A DNA stretch of 64,000 nucleotides from Brucella pecoris (GTDB lineage Bacteria; Pseudomonadota; Alphaproteobacteria; Rhizobiales; Rhizobiaceae), in assembly GCF_006376675.1 (NCBI RefSeq), contig NZ_VEWK01000008.1:175835-239834 (forward strand). Reading direction: 5' to 3'. Of this stretch, positions 27,815 through 36,025 are shown in pieces; position 1 is the first letter of the stretch, and each line of letters opens with the position of its first letter. The translations under genes and the position numbers were made by a program. The notes below the pieces were generated by a model. The model saw only the letters and a program-made list of their open reading frames with translations. It was not told the DNA's origin and did not search any database.

Positions 27815-28933
27815 ATGCAGTTTATTGATCTTGGAGCGCAGCGCGCGCGTATCGAAGACCGTCTCAATGCCGCCATTTCCAAGGTTGTTGCGGAAGGCCG
27901 TTATATTCTTGGACCGGAAGTGGCCGAATTCGAAAAGAAGCTCGGCGAGTATCTGGGCGTGGAACATGTCATCGCCTGCGCCAATGGTACCGACGCCTTG
28001 CAGATGCCCCTGATGGCACGCGGCATTGGTCCGGGTGATGCGGTCTTCGTTCCGTCCTTCACCTTCGCTGCCACGGCGGAAGTTGTTGCGCTGGTCGGCG
28101 CGGAGCCGGTGTTCATCGACGTAGACGCGGACACCTACAATCTGAATATCGAACAGCTTGAAGCTGCCATTGCCGCTATCCGGAAGGAAGGCCGCCTGCA
28201 GCCGAAGGCGATCATTCCAGTCGATCTGTTCGGTCTGGCTGCCGACTATAACCGCATCAGCGCCATCGCCGACCGCGAAGGCCTGTTCGTCATCGAAGAC
28301 GCTGCTCAGTCGATCGGCGGCAAGCGTGACAATGTTATGTGCGGTGCGTTCGGCCATGTCGGCGCGACGAGCTTCTATCCGGCCAAGCCGCTTGGTTGCT
28401 ACGGCGACGGTGGTGCCATGTTTACCAATGATGCCGAACTTGCCGACACGCTGCGCTCCGTGCTGTTCCACGGCAAGGGCGAAACCCAGTATGACAATGT
28501 TCGTATCGGCATCAACTCGCGTCTGGATACGATCCAGGCTGCTGTTCTTCTGGAAAAGCTGGCAATCCTTGAAGATGAAATGGAAGCGCGCGACCGTATT
28601 GCCAAGCGCTACAATGAGTTGCTCAAGGACGTGGTCAAGGTTCCGGCACTTCCGGCTGGCAATCGTTCGGCCTGGGCACAGTATTCGATTGAAAGCGAAA
28701 ACCGCGACGGTCTGAAGGCGCATCTTCAGGCAGCCGGCATCCCATCGGTCATTTATTACGTGAAGCCGTTGCACCTGCAGACCGCATACAAGCATTATCC
28801 GATTGCACCGGGTGGGCTGCCTGTTTCGGAAGCGCTGCCTGCACGCATTCTGAGCCTGCCGATGCATCCTTATCTGTCGGAAGAGGATCAGGACAAGATC
28901 ATCGGCGCCATCCGTGGCTTCCACGGCAAATAA
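27815..28933 (+). CDS. DegT/DnrJ/EryC1/StrS-family PLP sugar aminotransferase
   Basis: A 372-aa PLP aminotransferase. It begins MQFIDLGAQRARIEDRL, typical of the WbpE/WlbC group. CANGTDALQMPLMA binds the cofactor phosphate, VDLFGLAADY and VIEDAAQSIGG carry the ring-stacking and Asp residues, and Lys191 in FYPAKPLGCYGDGG is the Schiff-base lysine. The ATG at 27815 follows GGAG; an in-frame GTG lies 27 nt earlier. Together with the upstream oxidoreductase it suggests synthesis of a 3-amino sugar nucleotide. Confidence 0.9.
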   Translation: MQFIDLGAQRARIEDRLNAAISKVVAEGRYILGPEVAEFEKKLGEYLGVEHVIACANGTDALQMPLMARGIGPGDAVFVPSFTFAATAEVVALVGAEPVFIDVDADTYNLNIEQLEAAIAAIRKEGRLQPKAIIPVDLFGLAADYNRISAIADREGLFVIEDAAQSIGGKRDNVMCGAFGHVGATSFYPAKPLGCYGDGGAMFTNDAELADTLRSVLFHGKGETQYDNVRIGINSRLDTIQAAVLLEKLAILEDEMEARDRIAKRYNELLKDVVKVPALPAGNRSAWAQYSIESENRDGLKAHLQAAGIPSVIYYVKPLHLQTAYKHYPIAPGGLPVSEALPARILSLPMHPYLSEEDQDKIIGAIRGFHGK

Positions 28934-28962
28934 GTCTGAACAGCTACAAGTATGGTAGATGA

Positions 28963-28986
28963 AAAACCCGGCGAAAGCCGGGTTTT
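28963..28986 (+). terminator. intrinsic terminator
   Basis: AAAACCCGGC-GAAA-GCCGGGTTTT, a 10-bp perfect stem with a GNRA-type loop, then CTGTTT. It ends the aminotransferase transcript. Confidence 0.9.
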
Positions 28987-28992
28987 CTGTTT

Positions 28993-29159
28993 AGAGCGCG
29001 TTTCGATCTGATTGGATCAGATCGGCGCTCTATCTATTTGTTTTCACGCATTATCCGACGCAAAACCGCTTCGCACTTTTGCTGGAAATGCTCTAACTTC
29101 TTCTATTTCAAGCATAATCTTATCGATCCTCGTTTCACTCCGGTCGGATTATGCTCTAA
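28993..29159 (+). repeat. palindromic intergenic repeat (type A) interrupted by a type B repeat
   Basis: The outer parts (28993-29028 and about 29097-29159) match the element at 34897-35000: AGAGCGCGTTTCGATCTGAT with its hairpin, then AGCATAATCTTATCGATCC through GGATTATGCTCTA. The middle (29029-29096) is a type B repeat like those at 3556-3623 and 49612-49672. It looks like one repeat inserted in another. Type A has the size and palindromic form of Brucella Bru-RS elements. Confidence 0.75.
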
Positions 29160-29160
29160 A

Positions 29161-29553
29161 TCAGGCTTGCAAGTTCAGTTGCCAGGAGACGCCGTACTTG
29201 TCCTTGATCCAGGCGAAAAGTTTGCTGAAACCGTAATTGTCGAGCGGCATCAGCGTCTCGCCACCTTCTGAAAGCTTCTCAAAAACGCTCATCAGGCTTT
29301 CCTCATCGTGGAAATCGATGAACAGCGATATGGATGGGTTGAAATCGAACTGGTGCGGAATGGGGCTGTCGATCACGATCAGCCGGTGTTCGGCAAAAGT
29401 CACGCGCGCTATCTGCACTTTACCGGGACTGCCGCTCGCTTCGTCATAGATTTTGATCGACTCAATCAGGAAGTCGGGAAAGATCGAACGATATGTTTCC
29501 AGAGCTGCGCCTGCACTGCCCTGAAACATGAGATGGGTGCAAACCTGTGTCAT
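29161..29553 (-). CDS. PhnB-like VOC-superfamily protein
   Basis: A 130-aa protein of the PhnB/3-demethylubiquinone-methyltransferase-like VOC group. It opens MTQVCTHLMFQGSAGAALET and has FNPSISLFIDFHDEESL in the middle, ending KDKYGVSWQLNLQA, which is characteristic of this group. The biochemical function of the family is mostly unknown. It is monocistronic, and its stop abuts the composite repeat at 28993-29159. Confidence 0.82.
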   Translation of the reverse strand: MTQVCTHLMFQGSAGAALETYRSIFPDFLIESIKIYDEASGSPGKVQIARVTFAEHRLIVIDSPIPHQFDFNPSISLFIDFHDEESLMSVFEKLSEGGETLMPLDNYGFSKLFAWIKDKYGVSWQLNLQA

Positions 29554-29597
29554 GCCGAAAGCCTAACACGGCCCCGCCAGTTCCGGCAATCGGGCCG

Positions 29598-30719
29598 TTA
29601 AAGGTTCTTTTTCATAGTGCGCTCATCAATGCGCGCAGCGACAAAACGGGCGATAGCGGGTCCCGCCAGTAGTACGATGAAGAACCGGCTTGTCTGCATC
29701 GCAATGATGAAGGGCAGATCGACATTGCTCGATGCCGCGATGATCGCCACCGTATCGGCACCACCGGGGCTGGTGGCGAGATAGGCTGTCAGCGGGTCGA
29801 GGCCCAGCACGTGACCGAGCGCCATGCCGAACAGTCCACAGACGGCGATGAGGAGCAGCGTGGATGTCAGAACTGCCGGAAAGGCCCGTGCGGCATGAGC
29901 GATAATGGCGCGCGAGAAGCCAAGGCCGATGCGCCAGCCTATGAGCAGATAGCTGACCGCGAGCAGCCATGGTGGCAGGTCGATGGTGATGAAACCGGTG
30001 TCCTGAAGCAGTGCCCCCAATATGAGCGGCACGAGCATGGCGCCAGTTGGGATGCGGAGGATTTCTCCTAGGAACGCGCCGCCGACGATCAGAAGCAATG
30101 TCGGGCCAAGGGTGGACCAATCAATGGGTGGAAACCAGACGATCTCGACGGGTGCAACAGTTTCCACGCCTGTGGTGAGGCGCAGGACGAGCGAAGCGGC
30201 CGTGGCAACCAGCACCACACGCAGATATTGCATGAAGGCGACGAGACGGGCATCCGCTCCGTGCGATTCAGCCATCAGCGTCATTGCGGTGGCAGCGCCC
30301 GGAGAAGAGCCCCACACAGCGGTTGTTCCCGGCAGGATACGAAACCGTGCGAGCAGATAGCCGATCAGGGTGCTGGTGAACAGCACATAGCCGACGGATA
30401 GCAGGATGACTGGCAGGTGTTGCCCCATGCTGGTGAAAAACTCTGCCGTGATCGAACGAGCGATGAGGGACCCGACAACGCCCTGTGCCGCCAGTGACAG
30501 CCAGCGGTGAACCCGCAAGGTGCTTTCGCCAGCGGCCATCAATATTGCGCCGAGCATTGCGCCCAGAAGCATGGCGGCAGGTAGCTGCAGCATTTCCCCT
30601 GCGAAAATCAGGATAGCGGAAAACACAACCAGCAAGACCCATTGGATCGGTCTGGCTCTGTTCTTGAAGCTGAATTTGTTTGGGGTCGAATTCGGCCCTG
30701 AAGGGGAGGTTTTCTGCAT
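29598..30719 (-). CDS. AbrB-family membrane protein (ammonia-monooxygenase-like transporter)
   Basis: A 373-aa integral membrane protein with about ten hydrophobic segments and the internal duplication of the AbrB (DUF809) family. The repeated half-motif is LPAAMLLGAMLGAI near residue 45 and IPTGAMLVPLILGALL near residue 225. Both repeats end in glycine-rich signatures (SSPGAATAM and TSPGGADTVAII). Function is uncertain, although family members are annotated as putative transport proteins. GAGGAAGG precedes the start. It is not the DNA-binding AbrB. Confidence 0.83.
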   Translation of the reverse strand: MQKTSPSGPNSTPNKFSFKNRARPIQWVLLVVFSAILIFAGEMLQLPAAMLLGAMLGAILMAAGESTLRVHRWLSLAAQGVVGSLIARSITAEFFTSMGQHLPVILLSVGYVLFTSTLIGYLLARFRILPGTTAVWGSSPGAATAMTLMAESHGADARLVAFMQYLRVVLVATAASLVLRLTTGVETVAPVEIVWFPPIDWSTLGPTLLLIVGGAFLGEILRIPTGAMLVPLILGALLQDTGFITIDLPPWLLAVSYLLIGWRIGLGFSRAIIAHAARAFPAVLTSTLLLIAVCGLFGMALGHVLGLDPLTAYLATSPGGADTVAIIAASSNVDLPFIIAMQTSRFFIVLLAGPAIARFVAARIDERTMKKNL

Positions 30720-30832
30720 TGCCCTTCCTCACTACATCTGGCGAGAGAGCTATGCAAATCCGTTTTTATTCAAGAAACATTGATTTCTAAATATCAATAT
30801 ATTGAGGAAAAAGAGGGGTTTGCAGTAAACAG

Positions 30833-30866
30833 CAAGACGCCGCTTTTCAACAAAAGCAGCGTCTTG
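30833..30866. other. stem-loop downstream of the FliJ-like gene
   Basis: CAAGACGC-C-GCTTTT pairs with AAAAGC-A-GCGTCTTG around a CAAC loop (one mismatch). It lies just past the FliJ-like stop and may terminate it, though the flanking T content is modest. Confidence 0.55.
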
Positions 30867-30888
30867 AATTACCCCTAGACCACTTCGA

Positions 30889-31281
30889 TCAACCGATCAT
30901 GGCGCGGCGCTGGTTCACGGGGCGCTCGATCACGTCCCGTGGAGCCTTGCCGCCGTCGCGTTCTTCGAGCGCTTCGGCTTTTGTCAGCTCGGTTTCCGCA
31001 GCCGACAGTTCTGCTTCTGCCGCTTCCTTCTGGGACATCAGGTCGCGAATCGATACGAAGAGATTGTCGCGCCGCTGGCGCGCCGCCTTGGCGAAGGTCG
31101 GATAAGCGAAATGATTGATGTCAGTGATGCCAGCTTTCTTTTCTTCGGATAGAATCTGGGCGTCGAGTTCTCCGGCCATCCGTTCGAACTCGCCGATCAT
31201 CAGGTCGAGCTGGCCCAGTTGACGGCGTTTTTCCTTCACCTGGAACAGTTTCAGCCTGACTAGGCTTTCACGTGGCTTCAT
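30889..31281 (-). CDS. FliJ-like coiled-coil protein next to ctrA
   Basis: A 130-aa highly charged, almost entirely helical protein (MKPRESLVRLKLFQVKEKRR, then QLDLMIGEFERMAGELDAQI). It resembles the flagellar export chaperone FliJ in length and coiled-coil pattern. I chose the ATG at 31281 because AAGGAG lies 8 nt upstream. It is divergent from ctrA and shares that long promoter region. The link to flagellar export is by similarity only, because no other flagellar gene is in the window. Confidence 0.7.
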   Translation of the reverse strand: MKPRESLVRLKLFQVKEKRRQLGQLDLMIGEFERMAGELDAQILSEEKKAGITDINHFAYPTFAKAARQRRDNLFVSIRDLMSQKEAAEAELSAAETELTKAEALEERDGGKAPRDVIERPVNQRRAMIG

Positions 31282-31287
31282 ACGCAA

Positions 31288-31810
31288 TACTCCTTGAACA
31301 CCAACCAGCTTTCATGTGTTGGGGCGTTCCCCCCGACTTTATTAACAGGTGTAAACGAGCAAAACGCACCCGGTCGACACCCGAATCTCCTTGCGAATTC
31401 AGGCCCCTGGAGGGGAAATCATCGCAGCCGTTTTTCCGAATTGGCTCAACAAGCGAAACAAAAAGTTAAGAATTCGCTCGTTTGGTAACCATTCCTTTAC
31501 CGGCGAAGTTAATCATACGCGTTAGGACTTAAGGCTCGGTAAACCTCGTGTGGTTTTTGAGCAACAGGCGAAAGCTAGAGTCAGATGAATCGCTTAGCGA
31601 AGATTCTTAATGCGATGCTTTAGAGTCGTGAAGAAATGAATGTCTTTATGATTCAGGCGCGTAAGAGAATTTTCTAAACTGGACAGAAATATGCTTGCCA
31701 AGCAGAATCATATTTTGTTAACCATTTGCTGGCACCTTCATGCAAAGGCAACGACAGTTCCGTGTGCCGCCGTGAGGGACATCTGGTCGGCTGCGGAAAG
31801 GGGATAAGAG
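31288..31810 (+). promoter_or_regulatory. ctrA upstream regulatory region (523 bp)
   Basis: No gene fits. The sequence is AT-rich with several TTAA/TTAACC words: TTAA at 31509 and 31529, TTAACCAT at 31718. No perfect TTAA-N7-TTAA CtrA site was found. Near the ctrA end lies a dense GANTC cluster, listed separately. The region must hold both the ctrA promoters and the divergent FliJ-like promoter. Confidence 0.7.
31578..31709. promoter_or_regulatory. cluster of six GANTC (CcrM methylation) sites upstream of ctrA
   Basis: GANTC occurs at 31578, 31587, 31602, 31623, 31650 and 31705, six times in 132 bp where about 0.5 would be expected by chance. GANTC is the target of the CcrM adenine methylase of Caulobacter and Brucella, whose methylation state gates cell-cycle promoters. 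A further GAATC lies at 31383. Confidence 0.75.
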
Positions 31811-32509
31811 ATGCGCGTCCTTTTGATTGAAGACGACAGTGCTATCGCACAGAGCATTGAGTTGATGCTCAAGTCCGAGAGTTTCAATGTCTATACGACC
31901 GATCTGGGCGAAGAAGGCATCGATCTCGGCAAGCTGTATGATTACGACATCATCCTGCTGGATCTAAACTTGCCGGATATGTCTGGTTACGAAGTTCTTC
32001 GCACCTTGCGTCTGTCCAAGGTGAAGACGCCGATCCTCATCCTTTCCGGCATGGCCGGTATTGAGGACAAGGTTCGTGGTCTGGGCTTCGGCGCCGATGA
32101 CTACATGACCAAGCCGTTCCACAAGGACGAGCTGATCGCACGTATTCATGCGATTGTGCGCCGTTCGAAGGGACATGCGCAGTCGGTCATCACGACGGGC
32201 GATCTGATCGTCAATCTGGATGCGAAGACGGTCGAAGTTTCCGGCCAGCGCGTTCATCTGACCGGCAAGGAATACCAGATGCTGGAGCTTCTTTCGCTCC
32301 GCAAGGGTACGACGCTCACCAAGGAAATGTTCCTCAACCATCTCTATGGTGGCATGGACGAGCCGGAACTGAAGATCATCGACGTCTTCATCTGCAAGCT
32401 GCGCAAGAAGCTTGATGCTGTTTCCGGTAGCCAGAGCTACATTGAGACGGTCTGGGGGCGCGGCTATGTGCTGCGTGAGCCGGATGCAGAAATGCGCGAA
32501 AGCGCCTGA
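31811..32509 (+). CDS. ctrA: cell-cycle response regulator CtrA
   Basis: A 232-aa OmpR-type response regulator. The receiver domain (1-120) has the phospho-acceptor Asp51 in [18 protein letters not shown] and the conserved Lys in [13 protein letters not shown]. The winged-helix domain follows, with the CtrA-specific ending [18 protein letters not shown] and [14 protein letters not shown]. CtrA is the master regulator of cell division, replication control and envelope genes in alphaproteobacteria. Its phosphorelay partner ChpT and its inhibitor SciP are also encoded in this window. GGGG precedes the start, and the stop is followed by a strong terminator. Confidence 0.98.
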   Translation: MRVLLIEDDSAIAQSIELMLKSESFNVYTTDLGEEGIDLGKLYDYDIILLDLNLPDMSGYEVLRTLRLSKVKTPILILSGMAGIEDKVRGLGFGADDYMTKPFHKDELIARIHAIVRRSKGHAQSVITTGDLIVNLDAKTVEVSGQRVHLTGKEYQMLELLSLRKGTTLTKEMFLNHLYGGMDEPELKIIDVFICKLRKKLDAVSGSQSYIETVWGRGYVLREPDAEMRESA

Positions 32510-32532
32510 TCGGCAACACAGTCCGAAATGTA

Positions 32533-32558
32533 AAAAGCTCCGCTTCGGCGGAGCTTTT
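32533..32558 (+). terminator. ctrA intrinsic terminator
   Basis: AAAAGCTCCGC-TTCG-GCGGAGCTTTT, an 11-bp stem with a UUCG tetraloop and a following GCTTT, 23 bp after ctrA. Confidence 0.92.
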
Positions 32559-32587
32559 GCTTTATGAAATGATCGTTCACTTTGATT

Positions 32588-32971
32588 TCAGGCGGACAAT
32601 ATGCCTGCAAACTGGTCGGTCAGGTAGGCCCGGTCAAATGGCTTCAGAATGTAGCCATCGGCGCCAGCGCGTTTTGCCCGCATGATGCGGGTGACGTCGA
32701 GTTCATAAAGACAAAGGACAATGCGGGGCTGCTTGCCGTTTGGCATGGCGCGCAGCTCGGTCACGACTTCCAGTGCCGTCATATCGGGAAGGTCATAGTC
32801 GAGCAGAACGACGTCGGGCATCCGCGAGAAACAGGTTTCGAGCGCTTCCCGGCCGGTTGAGGCTTCAGCAAATTCTGCAATGGTTTCGGACAGGATGCGC
32901 CGGGCTACTTTGCGAATGACGGAGGAGTCGTCAACCAGCAGGCAATAACCTGTCATTGGTTCATTCGCCAT
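32588..32971 (-). CDS. single-domain response regulator
   Basis: A 127-aa stand-alone receiver domain. The acidic pair is VDDSS at 13-17, the phosphorylated Asp is Asp58 in VVLLDYDLPDMTALEV, and the conserved lysine is in YILKPFDRAY. There is no output domain. It lies 94 bp upstream of chpT's stop on the same strand, between ctrA and chpT, so a part in the same phosphorelay network is plausible but unproven. An alternative start is Met6. Confidence 0.88.
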   Translation of the reverse strand: MANEPMTGYCLLVDDSSVIRKVARRILSETIAEFAEASTGREALETCFSRMPDVVLLDYDLPDMTALEVVTELRAMPNGKQPRIVLCLYELDVTRIMRAKRAGADGYILKPFDRAYLTDQFAGILSA

Positions 32972-33065
32972 TCAGTCCCCCTCCACAAATACATTGCCCG
33001 ACTGATAGAGGGTTTCATGATGGTTTGCCAGTGCGAGCGCGGGGTGGCCCCGCGCTCCGGAGTGC

Positions 33066-33695
33066 TTATTCAGCAGAAAATACGATGTCTTCTGCAGTGG
33101 CGTGGATGGAAATCTTCATGCCAGCTTCTTCGGCCAGAAGAAGTGTATAGTAAGGCTGGACGGAATGGGCATCGATCGGCTCTTCCGGAGCAGCGCCCGA
33201 GTGAAGCTCAAGGAACTTCGGTGGCACGCGCAGCATGCGGCCCTTCACGGTAATGACGAAACGCGGTTCGGTATCGCCGCCTTCAAGGCGTACGGCCAGC
33301 GAGCCGCCACGCGGTATGGCTGCATTGGCGATAAGAAGCATGTTCAAAAGCAGCTTGACCTTGTTCTTGGGCAGAAGGACGCGGGTGCCTTCCCAGGTGA
33401 ACTCCGGCTTTTCGTTTTTGAAATATTCAGTGGCGACGTTCTGGGCATCACCGGTGTCGATCTGCACGCCTGCCGAACCAGCGGCACCAAAAGCGATGCG
33501 GGCAAACTGAAGGCGAGCGGAAGCATTGCGGGCACTCGACTTGATGAGCGACATTGCGTCTTCGTCGGCACCGCCTTCTTCCAGCAGCTCCAGGCCGTTA
33601 TTGATCGCGCCGACCGGCGAAATGATGTCATGACAGATCCTGCTGCACAGAAGCGCACCGAGGTCGAGCGCGGAAAGGGTAACGTGCATTGGCAT
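33066..33695 (-). CDS. chpT: histidine phosphotransferase ChpT
   Basis: A 209-aa ChpT-type phosphotransferase. His22 in LCSRICHDIISPVGAINNGL is the phosphorylated residue in the DHp-like helical hairpin. A degenerate ATPase-like domain that lacks nucleotide-binding boxes follows (RVLLPKNKVKLLLNMLLIAN). ChpT passes phosphate from CckA to CtrA and CpdR. I chose the ATG at 33695 because GGAG lies 8 nt upstream and it places the His at position 22 as remembered for Brucella ChpT. Longer in-frame starts up to 33935 add unrelated sequence. Confidence 0.93.
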   Translation of the reverse strand: MPMHVTLSALDLGALLCSRICHDIISPVGAINNGLELLEEGGADEDAMSLIKSSARNASARLQFARIAFGAAGSAGVQIDTGDAQNVATEYFKNEKPEFTWEGTRVLLPKNKVKLLLNMLLIANAAIPRGGSLAVRLEGGDTEPRFVITVKGRMLRVPPKFLELHSGAAPEEPIDAHSVQPYYTLLLAEEAGMKISIHATAEDIVFSAE

Positions 33696-33901
33696 GGCGT
33701 TTTCTCCGGAACGCGGATTGATCACTGTCATCTGTTCGCGTCGGATGACAGGACCATTATCGGTTAACGAGACAGTCCGCAAAGCCAGATGTTTGCGTGC
33801 TGCATGAAGGTGGGCGAATCGCCCCGAATGTCGATTTAACTGGATACACGCGCCATCGGACTGCCGCAACAAAGCTGTCTTTTCGATCCGACTAATGGTC
33901 A

Positions 33902-33953
33902 GATTCCGACATTTGCATCCCTCGGCTGTAAGCATCGGACAAATGTCGGAATC
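33902..33953. other. long hairpin upstream of chpT
   Basis: A perfect 14-bp inverted repeat: GATTCCGACATTTG at 33902-33915 and its complement at 33940-33953, with a 24-nt loop, then AAAAAGA. Each arm also contains a GATTC/GAATC (GANTC) site. It could be a regulatory dyad for chpT. Confidence 0.6.
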
Positions 33954-33960
33954 AAAAAGA

Positions 33961-34058
33961 CCACTAGCACGTATATCTATCTAGTGGATTTTTCGAATTT
34001 GACGTTTGAAACAGCATCTGCATTAGCCGGGATTCAAACTTCAAATTCAATCCACTAG
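33961..34058. repeat. nested palindromic element between chpT and eipA
   Basis: CCACTAG at 33961-33967 pairs with CTAGTGG at 33981-33987. The latter also starts a long imperfect inverted repeat: 33981-34010 (CTAGTGGATT then GAATTTGACGTTTGAA) pairs with 34033-34058 (TTCAAACTTCAAATTC then AATCCACTAG). The same CTAGTGG arm can thus take part in two alternative hairpins. I see no second copy in this window. Confidence 0.65.
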
Positions 34059-34257
34059 CCCCGGCATTCCCTCACATCGGTGTGAGAAAAGCCGCAAATC
34101 GTATGCCTTCGTAAAGCCAATTTCGCTGCTTAAAGGTTTGGACAATAAATTCGGGTCTAAAATAGGCCCGATTCGACCAAAATGTCCTGAAGAGACGTGG
34201 TCTGGCTTTTTAACAGGGCCGTCAGACAGAGGAGCGGAGAGCCAAAAGGAATTTTAC

Positions 34258-34854
34258 ATGGCCATACAATCCCTGTCGCAAATCAGGTTCCGCAATGCGG
34301 CGTGCTTCGTTGCGTTTTTTGCGGCGCTGTTTGTTTCTTTCATCGCTCTGCCAAATCAGGCGAGAGCACAGAACACATACTCTGCCGAGGAAATCGTAGA
34401 ATCTGGTCACAGGTTCTTCGGGTCGACTTCGGGCGGTATCGCAAGTGCGGTCGAGAAGGCCTTCCAGAGTTTTGGTCTGCCCAACGGCTATATTCTTGGT
34501 GAAGAAGGTTCCGGCGCTTTCATCGGCGGCCTGACTTATGGTGAAGGTACGCTCTACACCAAGAACGCAGGCGACCATAAGACCTACTGGCAAGGTCCCT
34601 CACTTGGCTGGGATTTCGGCGGGCAGGGTTCTCGTGTGATGATGCTCGTCTATAATCTCGACGACATCCAGAACCTGTATGGCCGGTATGCCGGTGTTGC
34701 GGGCTCTGCCTATGTCATTGCAGGCGTGGGCTTCAACGTCCTGAAACGCGAGAACATCATGCTGGTTCCGATCCGCACCGGTGTGGGTGCAAGGCTGGGC
34801 GTGAATATAGGCTATCTGAAGCTGTCCGCAGCGCCGACGTGGAATCCGTTCTAA
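34258..34854 (+). CDS. eipA: periplasmic envelope-integrity protein EipA (DUF1134)
   Basis: A 198-aa exported protein. Residues 1-36 are a signal peptide with cleavage predicted after ARA. The mature DUF1134 domain contains YSAEEIVESGHRFFGSTSGG, a GYILGEEGSGAFIGGLTYGEG block and a C-terminal RTGVGARLGVNIGYLKLS. EipA is a small beta-barrel periplasmic protein needed for envelope integrity in Brucella, and it is reported near ctrA there as here. I chose the ATG at 34258 because AAAGGA precedes it and it gives the known length; an in-frame TTG at 34138 is rejected. Confidence 0.93.
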   Translation: MAIQSLSQIRFRNAACFVAFFAALFVSFIALPNQARAQNTYSAEEIVESGHRFFGSTSGGIASAVEKAFQSFGLPNGYILGEEGSGAFIGGLTYGEGTLYTKNAGDHKTYWQGPSLGWDFGGQGSRVMMLVYNLDDIQNLYGRYAGVAGSAYVIAGVGFNVLKRENIMLVPIRTGVGARLGVNIGYLKLSAAPTWNPF

Positions 34855-34896
34855 AGCTTAGTTGCGGATAGTGTCTTTTCAGCCGGAGATTATTTT

Positions 34897-35000
34897 AGAG
34901 CGCGTTTCGATCTGATTCAATCAGATCGGCGCTGTAAAATCTTCTCTTTGAAGCATAATCTTATCGATCCTCGTTTCACTCCGATCGGATTATGCTCTAG
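34897..35000 (+). repeat. palindromic intergenic repeat (type A), uninterrupted copy
   Basis: 104 bp with two hairpins: an AGAGCGCGTTTCGATCTGAT arm with its partner ATCAGATCGGCGCT, and AGCATAATC paired with GGATTATGCT. Length and palindromic form match the Bru-RS family of Brucella intergenic repeats (103/105 bp, from memory). The copy at 28993-29159 is the same element interrupted. Confidence 0.75.
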
Positions 35001-35076
35001 CTGGCTGGAAAGACGACCAACTGCGCACTATGAATAGTAAATGCTTGTCTGAAACCGCTCGGGCCCATCTGAAACC

Positions 35077-36009
35077 GTGATCCAGTCCGCTCTCTTTTTC
35101 ATATTCGGTGTTCTTGTGACGGTTTTCGTCGTGGTTCTGCTTGGCCCTTCTGTCTGGCGACGCGCGTTCTTTCTGGCGCGCCGTCAGGTGCAGGCTGAAC
35201 TGCCGATAACGCTAGCCGAGATACGTGCCGACCGTGACGGGCTCCGGGCCGAACATGCTGTTGCGCTCAGCCGACAGGAACAGTTGCTGAAGCTCGAACG
35301 TCAGAAGGCTGCTGAACAGAAGGTGACGCTTGCCCGGCAATATGAAGAGCTGAAACGCATCCCGCTCCTCGAGGGGAGCCAGGCCGATATTGAGAAGCAA
35401 CTTGCTGAGCATGAACGGGTGACCAAGGATGCCGAAGCAGCGCGCGATACGGCGCTGGAAAAGGCACAAATCCTTCAGGCGGAACTGGAGCGAGTGCAGA
35501 GCCACTACAGTGCGCTCGAGGGATTGGCCGATACTTTGCGGATCGAGATAAGTGGAAGCGAGACGGAGTACAGCCGTCTGACAAACGAGATGACCGAAAT
35601 GCGTCGAGATCGCAAGGAAGCCGCAGCGCGTTACAACGAAGTTTCGACCCAGTTGACGTCTGCGCAGACGGAGCTGAAAAGCGAAAAGCGCCGCAATGGT
35701 GAACTGCAGCAGAAGCTTGAGAAGCTGATATCGGAGCTTTCCGATGCGCAGGAAAAAATCGAGCGCTACAGCCGGAAGAACGCGGGTTTAAATGAAAGCC
35801 CCGAGCAGGCCGAGATCGAACGCGAGAACGCAGCGCTTCGTGAAGAAATGGCTGAACTTGCCGCCCGCATGGTGGCTGTAACCGCCGATAAAGAAGGACC
35901 GGATTCTCCAATCCACTCAATTCTTGAGGCAGCAGAAAAATCCGACACAGACAAAGGCAAGAACGCTGGCCCGAAAAGCCTGGCGCGCCGCATTCGTGAT
36001 CTGCAGTAA
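35077..36009 (+). CDS. membrane-anchored coiled-coil protein, unknown function
   Basis: A 310-aa protein starting at a GTG (35077). Residues 2-25 form one transmembrane helix (IQSALFFIFGVLVTVFVVVL), then an RRAFFLARR basic stretch marks the cytoplasmic side. Residues 45-265 are an almost continuous coiled coil rich in Glu, Lys, Gln and Arg. The tail is short and basic (KSLARRIRDLQ). I know no function. Membrane anchoring plus a long coiled coil, and its place between eipA and sciP, suggest an envelope or cell-division scaffold, but that is speculative. Confidence 0.7.
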   Translation: MIQSALFFIFGVLVTVFVVVLLGPSVWRRAFFLARRQVQAELPITLAEIRADRDGLRAEHAVALSRQEQLLKLERQKAAEQKVTLARQYEELKRIPLLEGSQADIEKQLAEHERVTKDAEAARDTALEKAQILQAELERVQSHYSALEGLADTLRIEISGSETEYSRLTNEMTEMRRDRKEAAARYNEVSTQLTSAQTELKSEKRRNGELQQKLEKLISELSDAQEKIERYSRKNAGLNESPEQAEIERENAALREEMAELAARMVAVTADKEGPDSPIHSILEAAEKSDTDKGKNAGPKSLARRIRDLQ

Positions 36010-36025
36010 GTCTTCCGTTTAAAGT

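Noticed and set aside
27653..28924. Minus-strand frame of 423 codons opposite the DegT aminotransferase
   Set aside because: Shadow of a gene with an intact active-site lysine and cofactor motifs.
33696..33935. N-terminal extension of chpT to an upstream start
   Set aside because: The extra 80 residues are unlike ChpT, while the ATG at 33695 has a good ribosome-binding site and puts the phospho-histidine at residue 22.
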